A stretch of 64,000 bases of DNA. It comes from Cannabis sativa (taxonomy: Eukaryota; Streptophyta; Magnoliopsida; Rosales; Cannabaceae). Position 1 is the stretch's first letter; every line of letters begins with the position of its first letter. Below the pieces are notes generated by a model, which ran no database searches, was not told the DNA's origin, and saw nothing but the letters and a program-made list of their open reading frames with translations. Below are positions 47,649-59,779 of this stretch, in pieces. The DNA lies in NCBI RefSeq assembly GCF_029168945.1, contig NC_083604.1, positions 8,982,812 to 9,046,811 on the forward strand, given 5' to 3'. Made by a program: the position numbers and the translations under genes.

Positions 47649-48410
47649 ACGGATTGGAGGCCGAGTTGATGCAGAGCGCCATGGCTCTTCAACAAGCAAA
47701 AAGGTTACTTGCAACAATACTATATGTGGCCGTCGGAATCGTTGCCTTGAATTAGGCAGTTGCCCTTACATGGTCTCTTATGTCTCAGGAGAAACATCTA
47801 CTTCTGGAGTATTGATAGAGGATGTCTTGCACTTGAAAAGGGAAGATAAATATCAGGAACTTGTTGAGGCATACGTCACTTTCGGGTGAGTTCCATTTCA
47901 TCTTGTTTATTTGTTATAAATGAAATTTTTGTTAAACTTGATTGGTATTGTTCATTTCACAATTTAAACGTCTGTAGATGATTATGTATCATGAATTATA
48001 TGCAGTTGTGGAGAGGTTCAAAGCGGTTCATTCCTTGATGTTGCAGCTCCCAATGGTTTATTTGGGCTTGGAATGGAGAAGATATCAGTACCTAGCATTT
48101 TATCGAGGGAAGGGTTTATAGCAAATTCTTTTTCCATGTGTTTTGGACAAGATGGGGTTGGAAGAATTAGTTTTGGTGACAAGGGCAGTCTCGATCAGCA
48201 AGAGACCCCATTTAATTTGAACCCATCACAGTAAGTGGTAAATTCTCTTGTACTTGATGGTGATAACTATTTAAGTTGGAATATTAAATTTTGGCATAGT
48301 AGAAGATTTCCATTGCATTGTTATTTTTGTAATATTCTTTTTTTCTTTCTGGCAGTCCAACATACAATATCAATGTTACCCAAATTCGAGTTGGAACAAC
48401 TTTATTTGAT
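47649..48410 (+). pseudogene. Captured aspartyl protease (pepsin A1 family) fragment
   Basis: Exons 47649-47885, 48006-48230 and the first half of 48356-48450, joined by GT-AG introns, encode the stretch between the two catalytic Asp motifs: K-V-T-C-N-N-T-I-C, C-P-Y-M-V-S-Y-V-S-G-E-T-S-T-S-G-V-L, V-T-F-G-C-G-E-V-Q-S-G-S-F-L-D, A-P-N-G-L-F-G-L-G-M-E-K-I-S-V-P-S, F-S-M-C-F-G-Q-D-G-V-G-R-I-S-F-G-D. This matches plant APF1-like (nepenthesin-type) proteases. Neither D-T-G nor D-S-G catalytic motif is included, so it cannot be an active protease. Introns are retained, so it was captured as DNA. It fuses into MGDG synthase sequence inside the third exon. Confidence 0.85.
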
Positions 48411-49097
48411 GCCAATCCGGCCATCTTTTGCTAGAGCAGTTCTTTCCAAGGTGGATGGCTAAAATTTCACTTTTTTATGTCTCTAGCTTTCTGTTATGAA
48501 TGTTCTTATCTAAAAGTTTTGTTCCTTTTGGTCTAGGATCAATTGAGACAAGAACTCGAAATGGATCCTGACTTGCCTGCTGTTTTGGTAATGGGAGGTG
48601 GTGAAGGAATGGGACCTATAAAGAATACTGCAATGACTCTTCGTGAATCACTTTATCACAAAGAAGCTGGCAAACCAATTGGACAGTTAATTATCATATG
48701 TGGCCGAAATAAAACACTTCTATCCAGACTTGAATCTGAAGAATGAAAGATTTCAGTCAAGGTGAGTAGTTGACTGTACTTAGCTTTTTATTTTTTCTTA
48801 CCATAACTGAGATTAAACTCCAAAACAGTAATATTTCTTTGTCACCCTTTTTTAGATTAGAGGTTTCGAAAACCAAATGGAGAAATGCATGGGAGCTTGT
48901 GATTGCATAATAACAAAGGTGACCTACTTAGAAAGACACTCTGCATAGGGTAATATATATATATATGTAGATAAATATATTGTCATGAACATTTCTGATC
49001 ATTTTATTATTGTTTTTCATAGGCTGGACCTGGTACAATTGCTGAGGCCTTGATTAGGGGGCTTCCCATCATCCTAAATGACTACATTCCAAGACAA
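48408..49097 (+). pseudogene. Captured MGDG synthase fragment
   Basis: Exons at 48408-48450, 48537-48761, 48856-48918 and 49023-49097 encode [58 protein letters not shown] and [12 protein letters not shown]. This is the UDP-galactose-binding half of plant monogalactosyldiacylglycerol synthase, the chloroplast-envelope enzyme that galactosylates diacylglycerol. The N-terminal substrate half and the C-terminus are absent. A TGA at 48743-48745 replaces an expected Trp codon. It is a transposed piece, not a working gene. Confidence 0.88.
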
Positions 49098-49189
49098 GTG
49101 AGTGATCATTTTTGTACTATTCTTAAAGATCAATTTCTTTACACATAATATCTAATTAAATTAATGAAAAATTAAATGCTCACTACACT

Positions 49190-49232
<43 letters not shown>

Positions 49233-49440
49233 AAATTGACATTTGGCAATTTACATGTATTACAAAATATACACTTGTCAGCCAGCATGTAATTACAAAA
49301 CTATTATAAACTAAAACTTGGCAACATGCATGTACTTATAGCATATTCAAATGACAAATAATATGGTTTTTTTTTTTGTTTTTAAATAACACATATACAT
49401 ATAAATACTACTGCTTAATCCAAATTTCTCATTTGCTTAG
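49098..49440. other. Helitron spacer with a (TC)n microsatellite at 49193-49227
   Basis: Between the captured MGDG synthase and the RPA-like gene. Contains a pure TC repeat of about 17 units and AT-rich DNA. Confidence 0.7.
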
Positions 49441-52309
49441 GTAAAAAGAAAAAAAAAAAAGAACTCCACACTTCTGGACACTATTAAAATCAACAAACTT
49501 TCATCTAAGCTACTTCAAGATGACGACAATGTAAGTTAAATTCTTTACTAATCAATTCATATAGTATTTTAAATGAGATGAATTATGAATGAAAGGCAAG
49601 GCAATAAAGATGGTATAGTTCACTTTATTGTGGTTTTGAGTATTTTTCTATTTTTATTGATGAATTGATGCTTGAACACTTAAAGACCTAATCTTTCATC
49701 TTTGTTTAGTTTCACCATTTAAATATTTACAATACTTGTCTGTTTTAGTTCATAGATTCCAACCTTGATTATTTGGGGGTATTTTCTTTTTTCTTATTTA
49801 GTTTATCACTTTTAACAAGATATAAAAATTACAAAAATTATATACACTTTTAAAAATTTCTCACAGGTTGGTAAGTAATAACTTTTATTATTATTATTAT
49901 TTCATTCATATCTCATATATCTCTTTTAGTATTATATTTTAATTTCTTACTTTGTATGCATCTGATCTTTCCTCTATTTGTAGTGTATAGAACACCTTTA
50001 CGACAAGGTTCACACGCTAATAACTTTAGACAAGTAAATTTTACACCCACATTTATTTTGCATGCATTTTTTCTCCATGTCATAATAGTTTTAAGAATCT
50101 GTATAACTATATTTGCTCTGTATGTTTTTTTGTTCTCATCTCATAATAATTATTTTAATTATATAATATTTTAACTCTTTTGAAAATTTAGGCCACAAAG
50201 CAATGACTTGAAATACCAACTAATACCTCATATCACAAGAGGTCAAACTAATTGGACAACCAAGTAATTGTAGTTGAAAAAACTCATCCACGCCAATCCA
50301 GAAACTCTGTCAAATATCAGAATTTGCTTCTAATTGATCCACAGGTAAAAACCAATTAATATATTTTCATTTTACTTACTGCCTATTAATATTGACCTAT
50401 ATTATATATAATGTTTGTAGGGAAACCATATCGAAGCAACTATTTATCAAGCTGATATTCAAGCCTTGCATCAGACATTGCACATGACAAAAGCATACGC
50501 AATTTCTAATGCTAATGTCAAAGATTGCAAATTGGATTACAAAAATATGGAGATCTCCAATGGGTCATAACTGGAAAAACTAAAATTAAAGAGCTCCAAG
50601 AAAATTATGATGATCTGTTGATGTCTACTTACAACTTTGTGCCTCTTAGTAATATACAACAGTATATTGATCTTCCATCTAAAGAAATTAGTAAGTTTCC
50701 ACACTTAGCTCCCCTTTTCACAATATTACATACTTCTACTAATTATAATTTTGGTTCTTCTTAGATTTGATTGCTGCTGTCATAGACATTCGTCCTAAAC
50801 GTCAAATACACAATCGTCATGGAGAAGCTATAATCCAAGAACTTGTTCTTGTGGATAATGAGTAAGTTATTTCAAATTTCTTTTTATTATATAATATTAA
50901 TATATTATTTTATTAAATTTTATTATTTACTTTGTAGGTTTAACATAGCTATACTTACAATGTGGAATAATTTTGTTGACAACGAATGTGCTGCAATCTC
51001 AAACATCATTCACAAGAAACCAATTATGATTGGAACACGACTCAAAGTGGTTTGCTACAATGGTAATCAAATAATTATTACTTTTTTTTAAAAAAAAATT
51101 CATACCAAATTATTCTAAAATAAATTTAATCTTGTAGGCATGTCAATATCCACAAAAAACTCAAGCTGCTTTTTAATTGAACCTCAGTTGGAAGTTGCTA
51201 AAGATCTTCGTGCCTGGTAAGATATAAATCTATCATATGCTTCCTAATGCTTTCATATAATCACTATTACCTTACTAATGTATGTTTTTTAATGTTTCAA
51301 AAATTAGGATAACTCGAAACAACTGCATCCTCAATGAGAGGATCACTCAAAAAGCATATCTTCTTCCTGCAACAAATCTTTCACCTCCTTCTTCTGATCA
51401 AATTACTGATATAAGCAAGATAAATGACATGTTAAACATGGTAAACTCCTTTTAACTTCTCCTTTTTTATCATTTTTATTTTGTTCTTTTATTATTTTCT
51501 CAATTAGATAACATTACAATGTAATCTCCCATTTCAGCAAACAACTTTCTGGGTCAAAGCAATTGCTAAAGTCACAAATTATGGCCAACCATTTTGGTAT
51601 ATGGCATGTCCCCTTTGTAACAGAATTACTGGATCTGAATATGGGGAAACTTTTCACTGTCTATATTGCAAAAACAATGATCTCAAAGCAGTCCCTAGGT
51701 AATTAGATGACTTAGGCATTTTCTCAAGTTTTTTTTCCTTTTCAAATTATATTTTTACTAACACTCATGTCTTGCAGATGCAGAATAGATGTTGAACTTA
51801 CTGATTCATCATCTTGGATTACAGCAACTGTATTTGGGGAAATCGCAGAAACATTGTTCTCATGTAATGCAACAACCCTGATGAATACCAAAATTAAGGT
51901 TTTCTCACTCAATCCACAAATATCTTTTTACTTAAGATAAAATAATCAGCTTATTCTTTTAAACATTCTCTTACTAATAAATTAAATTGTTATTTTATAG
52001 GCAAGTGATAGCATTCCTAACGAACTTCCCGAACTACATGACAACAAAGAGATACTAGCTTACATTAAGGCAGTCAAACAGGACTCCACTGAAGGATGGA
52101 AATTCAACATCACTTCGTTCTTTAATACAACTCCACTCTCAAATGAAGAATTAATCTCTAATGCTTCAACTTCCCATCCTAATCCAACTCCACTTGTGAT
52201 TCTTCCTGAAAAGAAACACAAAGCTACAGCTGACGATGAGGAGAAGAAACATGAAACTACTAACGAAGACGGAAACAATCACAAGGCTTCTAATGAAGAT
52301 CAGATGTAG
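49441..52309 (+). pseudogene. RPA1-like single-stranded-DNA-binding protein of the Helitron, frame-damaged
   Basis: Multi-exon. Recognisable exons are at about 50200-50344, 50421-50690, 50765-50861, 50938-51062, 51138-51216, 51308-51440, 51538-51700, 51780-51898 and 52001-52309. They encode three OB-like regions (H-P-R-Q-S-R-N-S; N-H-I-E-A-T-I-Y; F-N-I-A-I-L-T-M-W), then the replication factor A C-terminal domain with W-Y-M-A-C-P-L-C and F-H-C-L-Y-C, a CxxC...CxxC zinc ribbon, and an acidic/basic tail ending at the stop 52307-52309. Plant Helitrons commonly carry RPA-like genes beside the Rep/helicase; the protein may help single-strand replication. A frameshift in the second exon (about 50520-50560) and a stop near 50264 break it, so I call it a pseudogene. 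The 5' exons are uncertain. Confidence 0.78.
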
Positions 52310-52625
52310 TAAAAAGTTTGGGTGTGATAGAATTGCTCTTTTGTTACTCTTTTGAAAAATATTTTGAAAGTTCCATGATGGAATACATATGTAAATAGGC
52401 CACTTGTTGGAACACTATATCATAGGCTTTCACTTTTGGAAGCTCCATCACTACTGGATGGAATGAATATGTAAATAAATAGGCCACAACTTAGGAACAC
52501 TTTAACAATCTTTTGAGTTCCATTACAACTTGAAATGAATCATGTTGCAACATTAAAAATTTTTGCAACCTTAAATTATTATGAAGTAAATTATTATAAT
52601 GTCAATATTTACATCTTATATGCTA

Positions 52626-52656
52626 TTTACGTGCGGAGCACGTAAAGCCACACTAG
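52626..52656 (+). other. Helitron 3' terminus: hairpin and CTAG
   Basis: A nine-base stem (TTTACGTGC/GCACGTAAA) with a GGA loop, then GCCACA and CTAG. This is the rolling-circle termination signal of the element, next to the host base T. Confidence 0.88.
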
Positions 52657-52967
52657 TAAATCTACAAAGACTAAAATATAGGTTTTGTGACTCTTCTGTA
52701 GCTTTCGATGCCTCTAACCAAAACACTACCAAGTTCGGTTGGTACTAATAGTACACTGAAGTTGCATTGAAAGAATTGGAAAGTAAAAGAAACTTAGAAG
52801 AATAGATAAGATTAACTGAGCTGAACAGAAATAACTTAAGAACAAATTGATCTATTCTCTTAAAAAATTATTTTTCAAAGCAATATGGGGTGACCACTGA
52901 CCTATAAAAATTAATTATATGCCTGAAATCGATTAATGGAAATAAAGATAGATTAGAGGGTCTGTTG
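52657..52967. other. ERMP1 3' flank
   Basis: 312 bp between the Helitron end and the ERMP1 stop codon. It must contain the ERMP1 3' untranslated region; nothing else is seen. The Helitron may therefore sit in or just past the transcript end. Confidence 0.5.
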
Positions 52968-55900
52968 CTAGAATACGTAACTAGATACAAAGCTAGAGTA
53001 TGCAACAACATCAACCCAATCAGGGAAAAGACCTTTCAGTTTCTTTGCATCACCAACCATGTACTGGTCCAACACTGCAACCTCAACCCTCAAATCTTCA
53101 CCACTGTTAGCCTGCAATGACACCCACAATCAAAATAATAACAAAGCTAGTGACATAGTAAAACCAGCAAACTAAACTGTAGGGCTGCGCCTATGATTGT
53201 CAAACTTTTACCTCTAACCAGAAGGTCCAATTTTCATGACTGGCTCCACTAATGCGACAAATGTATGAGGGTGGACCTCCATCAATTGTTTCAGGAGCTG
53301 AAACAATATTTCAAGGGTGTGAGTTTAGAGGTAAGAGAGAGAAAGATAATAAACATGTAAGATGTAATCAGATAGATTTTTCTTTTTTGTACCTGGAAGC
53401 ACATTGTCGGCAAATGACCAACTTGATAATGGGCCAGTAATGTTGAGGACTGTCACCCAAACCTCCTTTACGGAACTGAAAAAGAGTAAGTAAATCTGTG
53501 TCTAGTTACTGGTAGTTTGTAAGAAGATGAAGAAGCAAATCAGTGTTTGTCTTAATGTAGGAGATCAAAATCAGTGAAATGGCAAATGCATTTCATTCTA
53601 CTTACCCCAAGGAAAGTTCCAAGTGAATTCTCCGAGTTCCCTCGCCAAGTGTTGTATGAGATTTGTAAGTGGACAGAAAAGGGAATCGATCGTATTGCTC
53701 CAAAATTTCATTAGTTTTTGCTGGAAATTTCAAACTTCTTGAAAACATAAAAGGAACAGGAAAAAGTGCCTGCAAAAGATAAAATGTTGCATGAAAATTT
53801 GGTGAAAGTTAACAGCTCCAGACATAGATTATATGACTTTTACTGCTCAGACAAAAAGCAACAAACTTTGAAACATAGCAGCCAGTCTCACAAAGAAGTG
53901 GTTCTTTGAGAGATAAGCAGTTAAAGATTTAAAGGCCCAACTTATATCATATATTCGTTCGGAACATTTTAGATTTACAATACATACCAACCAAGATTCC
54001 CTGTGACAAAACTTTGCAGTTTCAAATGAGAACTCTGGAGTTATTTGCAACTCCTTTGCAACTTCAGGTGCATATTTGAAAAGAAAAAGTAAGGAATTGG
54101 AATCCACCACAGCGAAATCATAACTGGAGTCCACAATGTGATTTGAATCTTCAGTCATATAAGAAATAACCTCTTTAGCAATAAACTCGATAAGAAATGA
54201 AAAAGTAGGATTTTTGACATAAAAGGTAAGATAGAGACCATCATCTAAAATATGTTTTTGTTAAAAGCAAACTACAAAAGTTATAATCCAAACTTCAGAA
54301 GTGATGCAAATTATTGAACATTTTTGTCACTAGCTTTAGTACCTGTAGTACGAAGCGTATGCTGAAAAACAGCCCTCTTAGGTGCAGCTGTGGTGTATGG
54401 AAAGAATTGAGATGACAGAGCTAACGCTAGCACACTAAGATGAAGCAAAAATTGCATAATAGAGTGTCTGGCTAACCAGTGACCACAAACAGGTAGTAGA
54501 GGGCCCACGCACCAACTTGTCACAACTCCAATAATTGCTGCAACTACAACATCAGGAATGAAATAACCTGCACACAAAGGAAATCAATTGTTACATATTC
54601 CTATCAAATTTTGTAATTTCCACTGATGAGCTTGAACTTAAACTTCATTCTTGGTGATAAAAGAAAAGGAACTGCAACTAAAAGAGAAGAAAAGATGCTT
54701 TCCATCTAGTCAACAATTAACAAGTTTAGTCTCATTTTGGTTCTAGCAAAATGTCTACTGCATCGTGCTTCAATATTAAGGAACTGGAAGTGCCTAACTA
54801 AAACAGTAAGCATATGAGAGAAAGTGCTTGATATTGGCAAACTAACCATATGGGGGTGGAACAGCACCCATCATTCCCATCTTCTCAACCAAGAACTGGA
54901 TAAGAAATCCACCAAAGTAAACAGAGTAGGCAAGGACTGGAATTTGAGGTATCACATATAGCATTGTTGACCTGAGAGACAATATAAATCAGATCAACAT
55001 GATAATGTTCTTCCATGACATATAAAGACTTTCTCGTGAGCCAAATATACCTGAGAGATGTATGATCAGAACTTTTGACTACCAAGCAAACTAAAATCCA
55101 AGCAAGAAGCATCGAACCAGACAGAACAAAAGTCAAGAAGCCTCCAGATAGCCCAGCTGCAAGATAAGCCTGCGCTTACTAAGTGTTTTAGTCTTTTTAG
55201 ATTTAAATATAACATAATACACATTATGCTTATAATATTCCAAAAATGCTCACTACACATCAATAAAATAACATAATACATACCGTAGTTAACATAGCAT
55301 AAAACCCAAAAGCTCCCCAAAATCTGGCTTCAACGGATAGTACCTGAAAAATTAATGTTCAGTTAAAATTACAAAAGATAAGTGATACAAATTGTCGAGA
55401 CATTGAACCATTATAAATCTTAAGAGAGACCGATTCTTGCCTTAAAGTTAGTTACAAAGACAAGTGAAACAGATTATATTTAAATAATTATTAACTTGTT
55501 TAATCAAAAAAGGTCTTTGGTTATAACCCCAAAACTAGTAAATCACCAACATCAAAATATCATTAATATCACAATTATTATTTCAGCTATTACTAATGAC
55601 ACTTTCAAAATTGTTCCTTTTATTACTACTCTATTATGATGCACACTAATAAGTCTCCAATCCGCAATTTATATATGCTAGGCGTAAGAAGAAAGAAACA
55701 AAATGCGCCGATTGTCTATTTGTTCTGTGACTGTTATTTGGGAATTCTCTTCTGTTTTTGTTCTATATTTGTACAGGCTGGATTCATTTTAGTGTTGTGT
55801 TCTATATTTGGTTGCTTTATGCAGTTTAGAGTGAGAAAAGTACGGTAGGCTAGGGGGCATTGAATCCTTGATGTGTTATGGGCAACAAATCCTCGCTCAA

Positions 55901-58900
55901 TGGGAGAGTTCAACTCTGTCAAATAACTGATTACTGAGTCCACTAATGTACCAAGTTCTTTTTCCGAAATATAATTCTTCACTTTCCATACATTTCTCTC
56001 ATTGATCTCACACACATTGCATTTACCTATTGAGTTAAAAACTAAGACCAGTGTAGTCAAAGGGCTGTTAAGAATGCAATCATTTAACTTGATCATGGTC
56101 AGTTATTTAGGTTTTAGAATGTACCGCTACCTCCTTTGCTCTGCGTTGAGATGCAACATCTTCCATGACAGTAGAACGACTCAACAAAGCTACAGGGATC
56201 AACTGACCAAAAAGTGCACAAGGGATGAACATCATGAAAGCCAAATATGGATGAGCAAACCTGTAATTCAAGTCCTAAAAGTCAACAAGAATCTTGCGAA
56301 AGAAAAGATCACTAGGAAAGATTTCTCAATTTTACACCCATTATGTGCATAACTTCTGAAGCATATAATGGTAAAATACATCTCTAAATCTCATCTTATA
56401 CAAACTAGATCATCAGAAAAACCTCATGAACAAGTGTAGGGCTCTTATTCTAATATTAATTAGTTCATAGAAAACAAGAAATTAATTTGAGTATCGCGTA
56501 AGAGTATAAAATCTCACCAGTTCATTGCCTGACTAGTAAAAAGCAATCTCAGAATGGAAAAAATTATTGGGAAAATAATTGCAAGTATAAACCCAGTTGT
56601 ATGCAATAGCGTTCCTGGTACATAATCAAATTGGACATAATGAGTTTAGTCAGCAATCAATAAAGTTGAAACACACTTTTTAGGAAGTGTTATTGTAGAG
56701 ATGGAGAGTAACTAAAGGTTAAGAACATATTAGAATTGCTAAAGATTTATATAACTTTGCAAGTATAATAACATAATATTACCCAAAGAAAAAACTATAT
56801 TTATCTATTTTTATCCATACCAATTTTAAATTCTCCTTATATTTTACCTTTCATAAAATCTGATAAAGTTGCGAACCAAGAACGCAGCCCAGAGGACCTC
56901 AAATGTAAAAGGAGTGGCATAATGAAGAAGATGGCAATAGGAATGTTGTGAAGAATCATAGCTACTCTTCTTGGATAGTATATCTGTGTAAGAGCAAGAG
57001 GAAGAGGGTGAAAATACTTGTCACTTTAAAAGATGGTTTATATAGTAACTAGCAAAGAGATACTTAAGAGCAGGAGCTTTAGAGCATACCATGAACCATG
57101 TTAAGTAATCAAAGAAAACAGCACGCTCACTTTTTTCTGATTGGACTTCATGAGGTTCTCTTTCATGTGCATTATGTAGCTCAGAAGAATTGGCAAAAGC
57201 CTTAGTGACACTAAACAAATTTTCTCCGCGTGCTTGAATACTTCCCGGTCTGTGAGTTAATTAGATGAATCAGAGGAACTATTTAGAAAGGAATGATACT
57301 AATATTCCATATTAAGTAAATCTGTACCAAAATAGCAGTTGTAATGCATACACTAGTCTGTCCACTGTATCATAGGAGGTATGGTAAAAGTAACCACCAA
57401 GAAGAAAGATAATGTCCAGACCCGGTATGTTGCCGTAGTCTTGGGAAAATATTCGATAATCTGTATCTCCAGGAATAACTGGAAAAACATCCTGCATATA
57501 CCAGATAAATATTTACAAGAAAGTTAATACAGACAAGCATAGCTATGACCATCCAACATGAATTAAAATCAGGAAAGGTAATGCTATAGATATGGTGAAA
57601 CCGGGTTGTCAAAACAAAGGTTTACATAATTACATAGATGTCAATAACAAGCCTCTTTCACAGACAGGAAAAAACTAGACACTTCCACAGTTATTTGAGC
57701 CTTTCAAACGGAAAGTACCTGGGCTGCACTGTGTGCCATAGGGTAAACTGCTGATTGAGCATAGACTTGCGAAGCCCATGAACCAGGTCCAGATTGACAC
57801 ACTAAATCTGCAATTTTAGTAATAAAAGTGAAAAATGATGCATTTCTAAAGCAAATCAGCTGTTTCACTATTTCATTCCACTTGCCCTAACATTATCCAA
57901 ATCTTTAATCATAGGCAGAATGAAACAAGTGAAACAAATAAATTATGAAGGGAAACCAGGTGTAACCTGTCCAAATCCAATATCAGTATGACTGACATTG
58001 CATTAGAAATAGAAAGTGGTTTCTATACTCTTATTACAAACACTCAATTTAAAGAAGAGAAATATAGGACAGTCAATGAATCAATTATACACATGTTGCA
58101 GGAACATACTATGTGCACACTTTTATATTTTACAATTATTGAGAATGGTAATTGATTTGATAGTGTTCTACCTGGTCCGCCTGTCCCAGATGCTTCCACA
58201 TTTATAAAAGCTCCAATGGTCTCACGCCACTCATGAGTCCTCATAAAACCATGTGAGCCCTGAAATCATCATAATTACCATTAAACATTATGATATGTAC
58301 AATGAGCATAAAGTTACAACTTATAAAGGTGAATCATAGTTCCAGTTGTGGAATTGATCCAATAAAACATCTTACCAGCATAAAAAGTTCTTCAGCACCA
58401 TTAAAAAGAAAAATAATAGGCCGAGGAGGTACCCAACCAGAGTCTGTAATAAGTCTCGCCAATTCCAGCATTGATGCTGCACAGAAAAAGATGAGACAAT
58501 TGTTACCATCAGGCCAAAAAGGGTAACAATTAAAAAAAAAAAAACTTTTGTTTTGTGTACCCACCAACACATGAACCGCAATCACTGGCACCTGGAGAAC
58601 TAAGTGGGCTATCAAAGTGGCCGTTCAACAGTACAGATGAATCATAGTCTTGTGAATCTGCAGATGATACCCTGCCATTAAAATTTTATTATTTTGTGAT
58701 GATGTTTCCTTAAAAACTTGAAAGATGTAAATGCAAATGCTTCACTGTTACAAAATATGCATAATTATGCTTAATGTGGGGCCTGAAGTTAAGTGCAAAC
58801 TACTGTATTTTAAGGTTGGTACAACAAGTATGCTCAATAAATATACATTAAAAAGGATGGAAAAGGTACCTCATAATGACATTTACGTGGTTTCTGTAAG

Positions 58901-59634
58901 TTAGAGATATGCTATGGCCTAAAAACATCATATTAAAGGAGCCATTGACAATTGTCTCCTCGATTTCAATCCTGCAATAAATATATATACATATGTAAAA
59001 CTCAATTATATAACCAGCTCTACAACTAAAGTTGAAAACAAAATATCTAGAAGAGACTACTTTTTTTTTTTTGACTAATAATCAGGACTCAATCCAATAA
59101 TTACCTCATATTCAAACCAGCTCGTTCCTTTATCGTTTCCAACTGCCCTTTGATATAACGGGCAGCTTCTTTCAAACCATGGCGCCCTTCCTATTAATAA
59201 CGCAGCTCAATTACCAATAATTAACGCAACAAACAGTATACGACTCTATCAAATACAAACATATACTCTAAACATTTGTAACAACTCCGAATTCGTAGTT
59301 CAGAATCTGTAATGAAGAAAACAATTTTTATTTTTTTTTAAAAAAAAAAAGTTGAACGGAATTAGAGAAATTTCTCGGAACCCAAACGAAAAAATCGAGA
59401 GATAATTGAATGATGGCTCACTTGACGACCGTCGATCTCTTCGGACAGCACTCGAACATGTTCAACTGCTCTAGCTTCCGAGAACTGATCCAGAGGCGCG
59501 TCGATGCCAAGCGGCCTAACGAATTTCATGTGAAGAATGGAGTAGGTAAGCATTGACATTAGCCCGTACATAACGGCGAGAAAGAACAGGAATTTGAAGC
59601 CAGAGGCATCCGCTGAACTCAATCTGATCGCCAT
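52968..59634 (-). CDS. Endoplasmic reticulum M28 zinc metallopeptidase (ERMP1-like)
   Basis: 21 exons: 59422-59634, 59105-59190, 58870-58971, 58565-58671, 58376-58476, 58172-58259, 57719-57807, 57352-57491, 57090-57249, 56848-56983, 56518-56614, 56131-56260, 55284-55343, 55051-55169, 54847-54971, 54343-54567, 53988-54148, 53606-53769, 53393-53475, 53212-53297, 52968-53111. All are GT-AG and in phase, giving 871 residues, the expected size. An N-terminal transmembrane helix (F-K-F-L-F-F-L-A-V-M-Y-G-L) precedes the M28 domain. All five metal ligands are visible: H and D in G-H-F-D-S-P and G-A-S-D-C-G-S, E in N-G-A-E-E, E in N-V-E-A-S-G, H in Y-H-T-S-Y-D-T. Several membrane helices follow, then a luminal C-terminal domain. 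The human relative is ERMP1; the Arabidopsis relative is At1g67420 (recalled). Substrate unknown. Confidence 0.92.
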
Positions 59635-59701
59635 TGGCGAACCTTTAGTCTCCCACTGTGCTTGAATCAGTATAAACTGCGTGAATGTACACACACTCCT
59701 T

Positions 59702-59734
59702 TATATATATATATATATTATATATATATTATAT
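59702..59734. repeat. (AT)n microsatellite upstream of ERMP1
   Basis: An imperfect AT dinucleotide run about 70 bases upstream of the ERMP1 start codon, within the expected 5' untranslated or core promoter region. Confidence 0.8.
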
Positions 59735-59779
59735 ATTGACTATTGAATGAGGAAGAAGCGTGTGAGCAAGGGAAACCTT

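Larger units (their letters stand above)
47041..52656 (+). mobile_element. Helitron (5.6 kb) carrying an RPA1-like gene and captured gene fragments
   Basis: The right end has the Helitron signature: a perfect 9-bp hairpin TTTACGTGC-GGA-GCACGTAAA (52626-52646), ten bases, then CTAG (52653-52656), followed by T. The left end is placed at TCTATAAACC (47041), which follows an A, so insertion is between A and T as Helitrons do, with no target duplication. The right end is strong; the left is inferred from the TC rule and context. Cargo comprises exons of an aspartyl protease joined to exons of MGDG synthase, then an RPA1-like gene. I see no Rep/helicase ORF, so it is non-autonomous. The 3' end is 312 bp from the ERMP1 stop codon. 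Confidence 0.8.

Noticed and set aside
47587..49097. A genuine host aspartyl protease or MGDG synthase gene
   Set aside because: Only internal exons of each are present, fused within one exon in different frames, with a stop, all inside Helitron ends.
55734..56352. Overlapping open frames on both strands inside ERMP1
   Set aside because: They fall in an intron and across exon 12 antisense; the spliced ERMP1 model explains the conserved segments.
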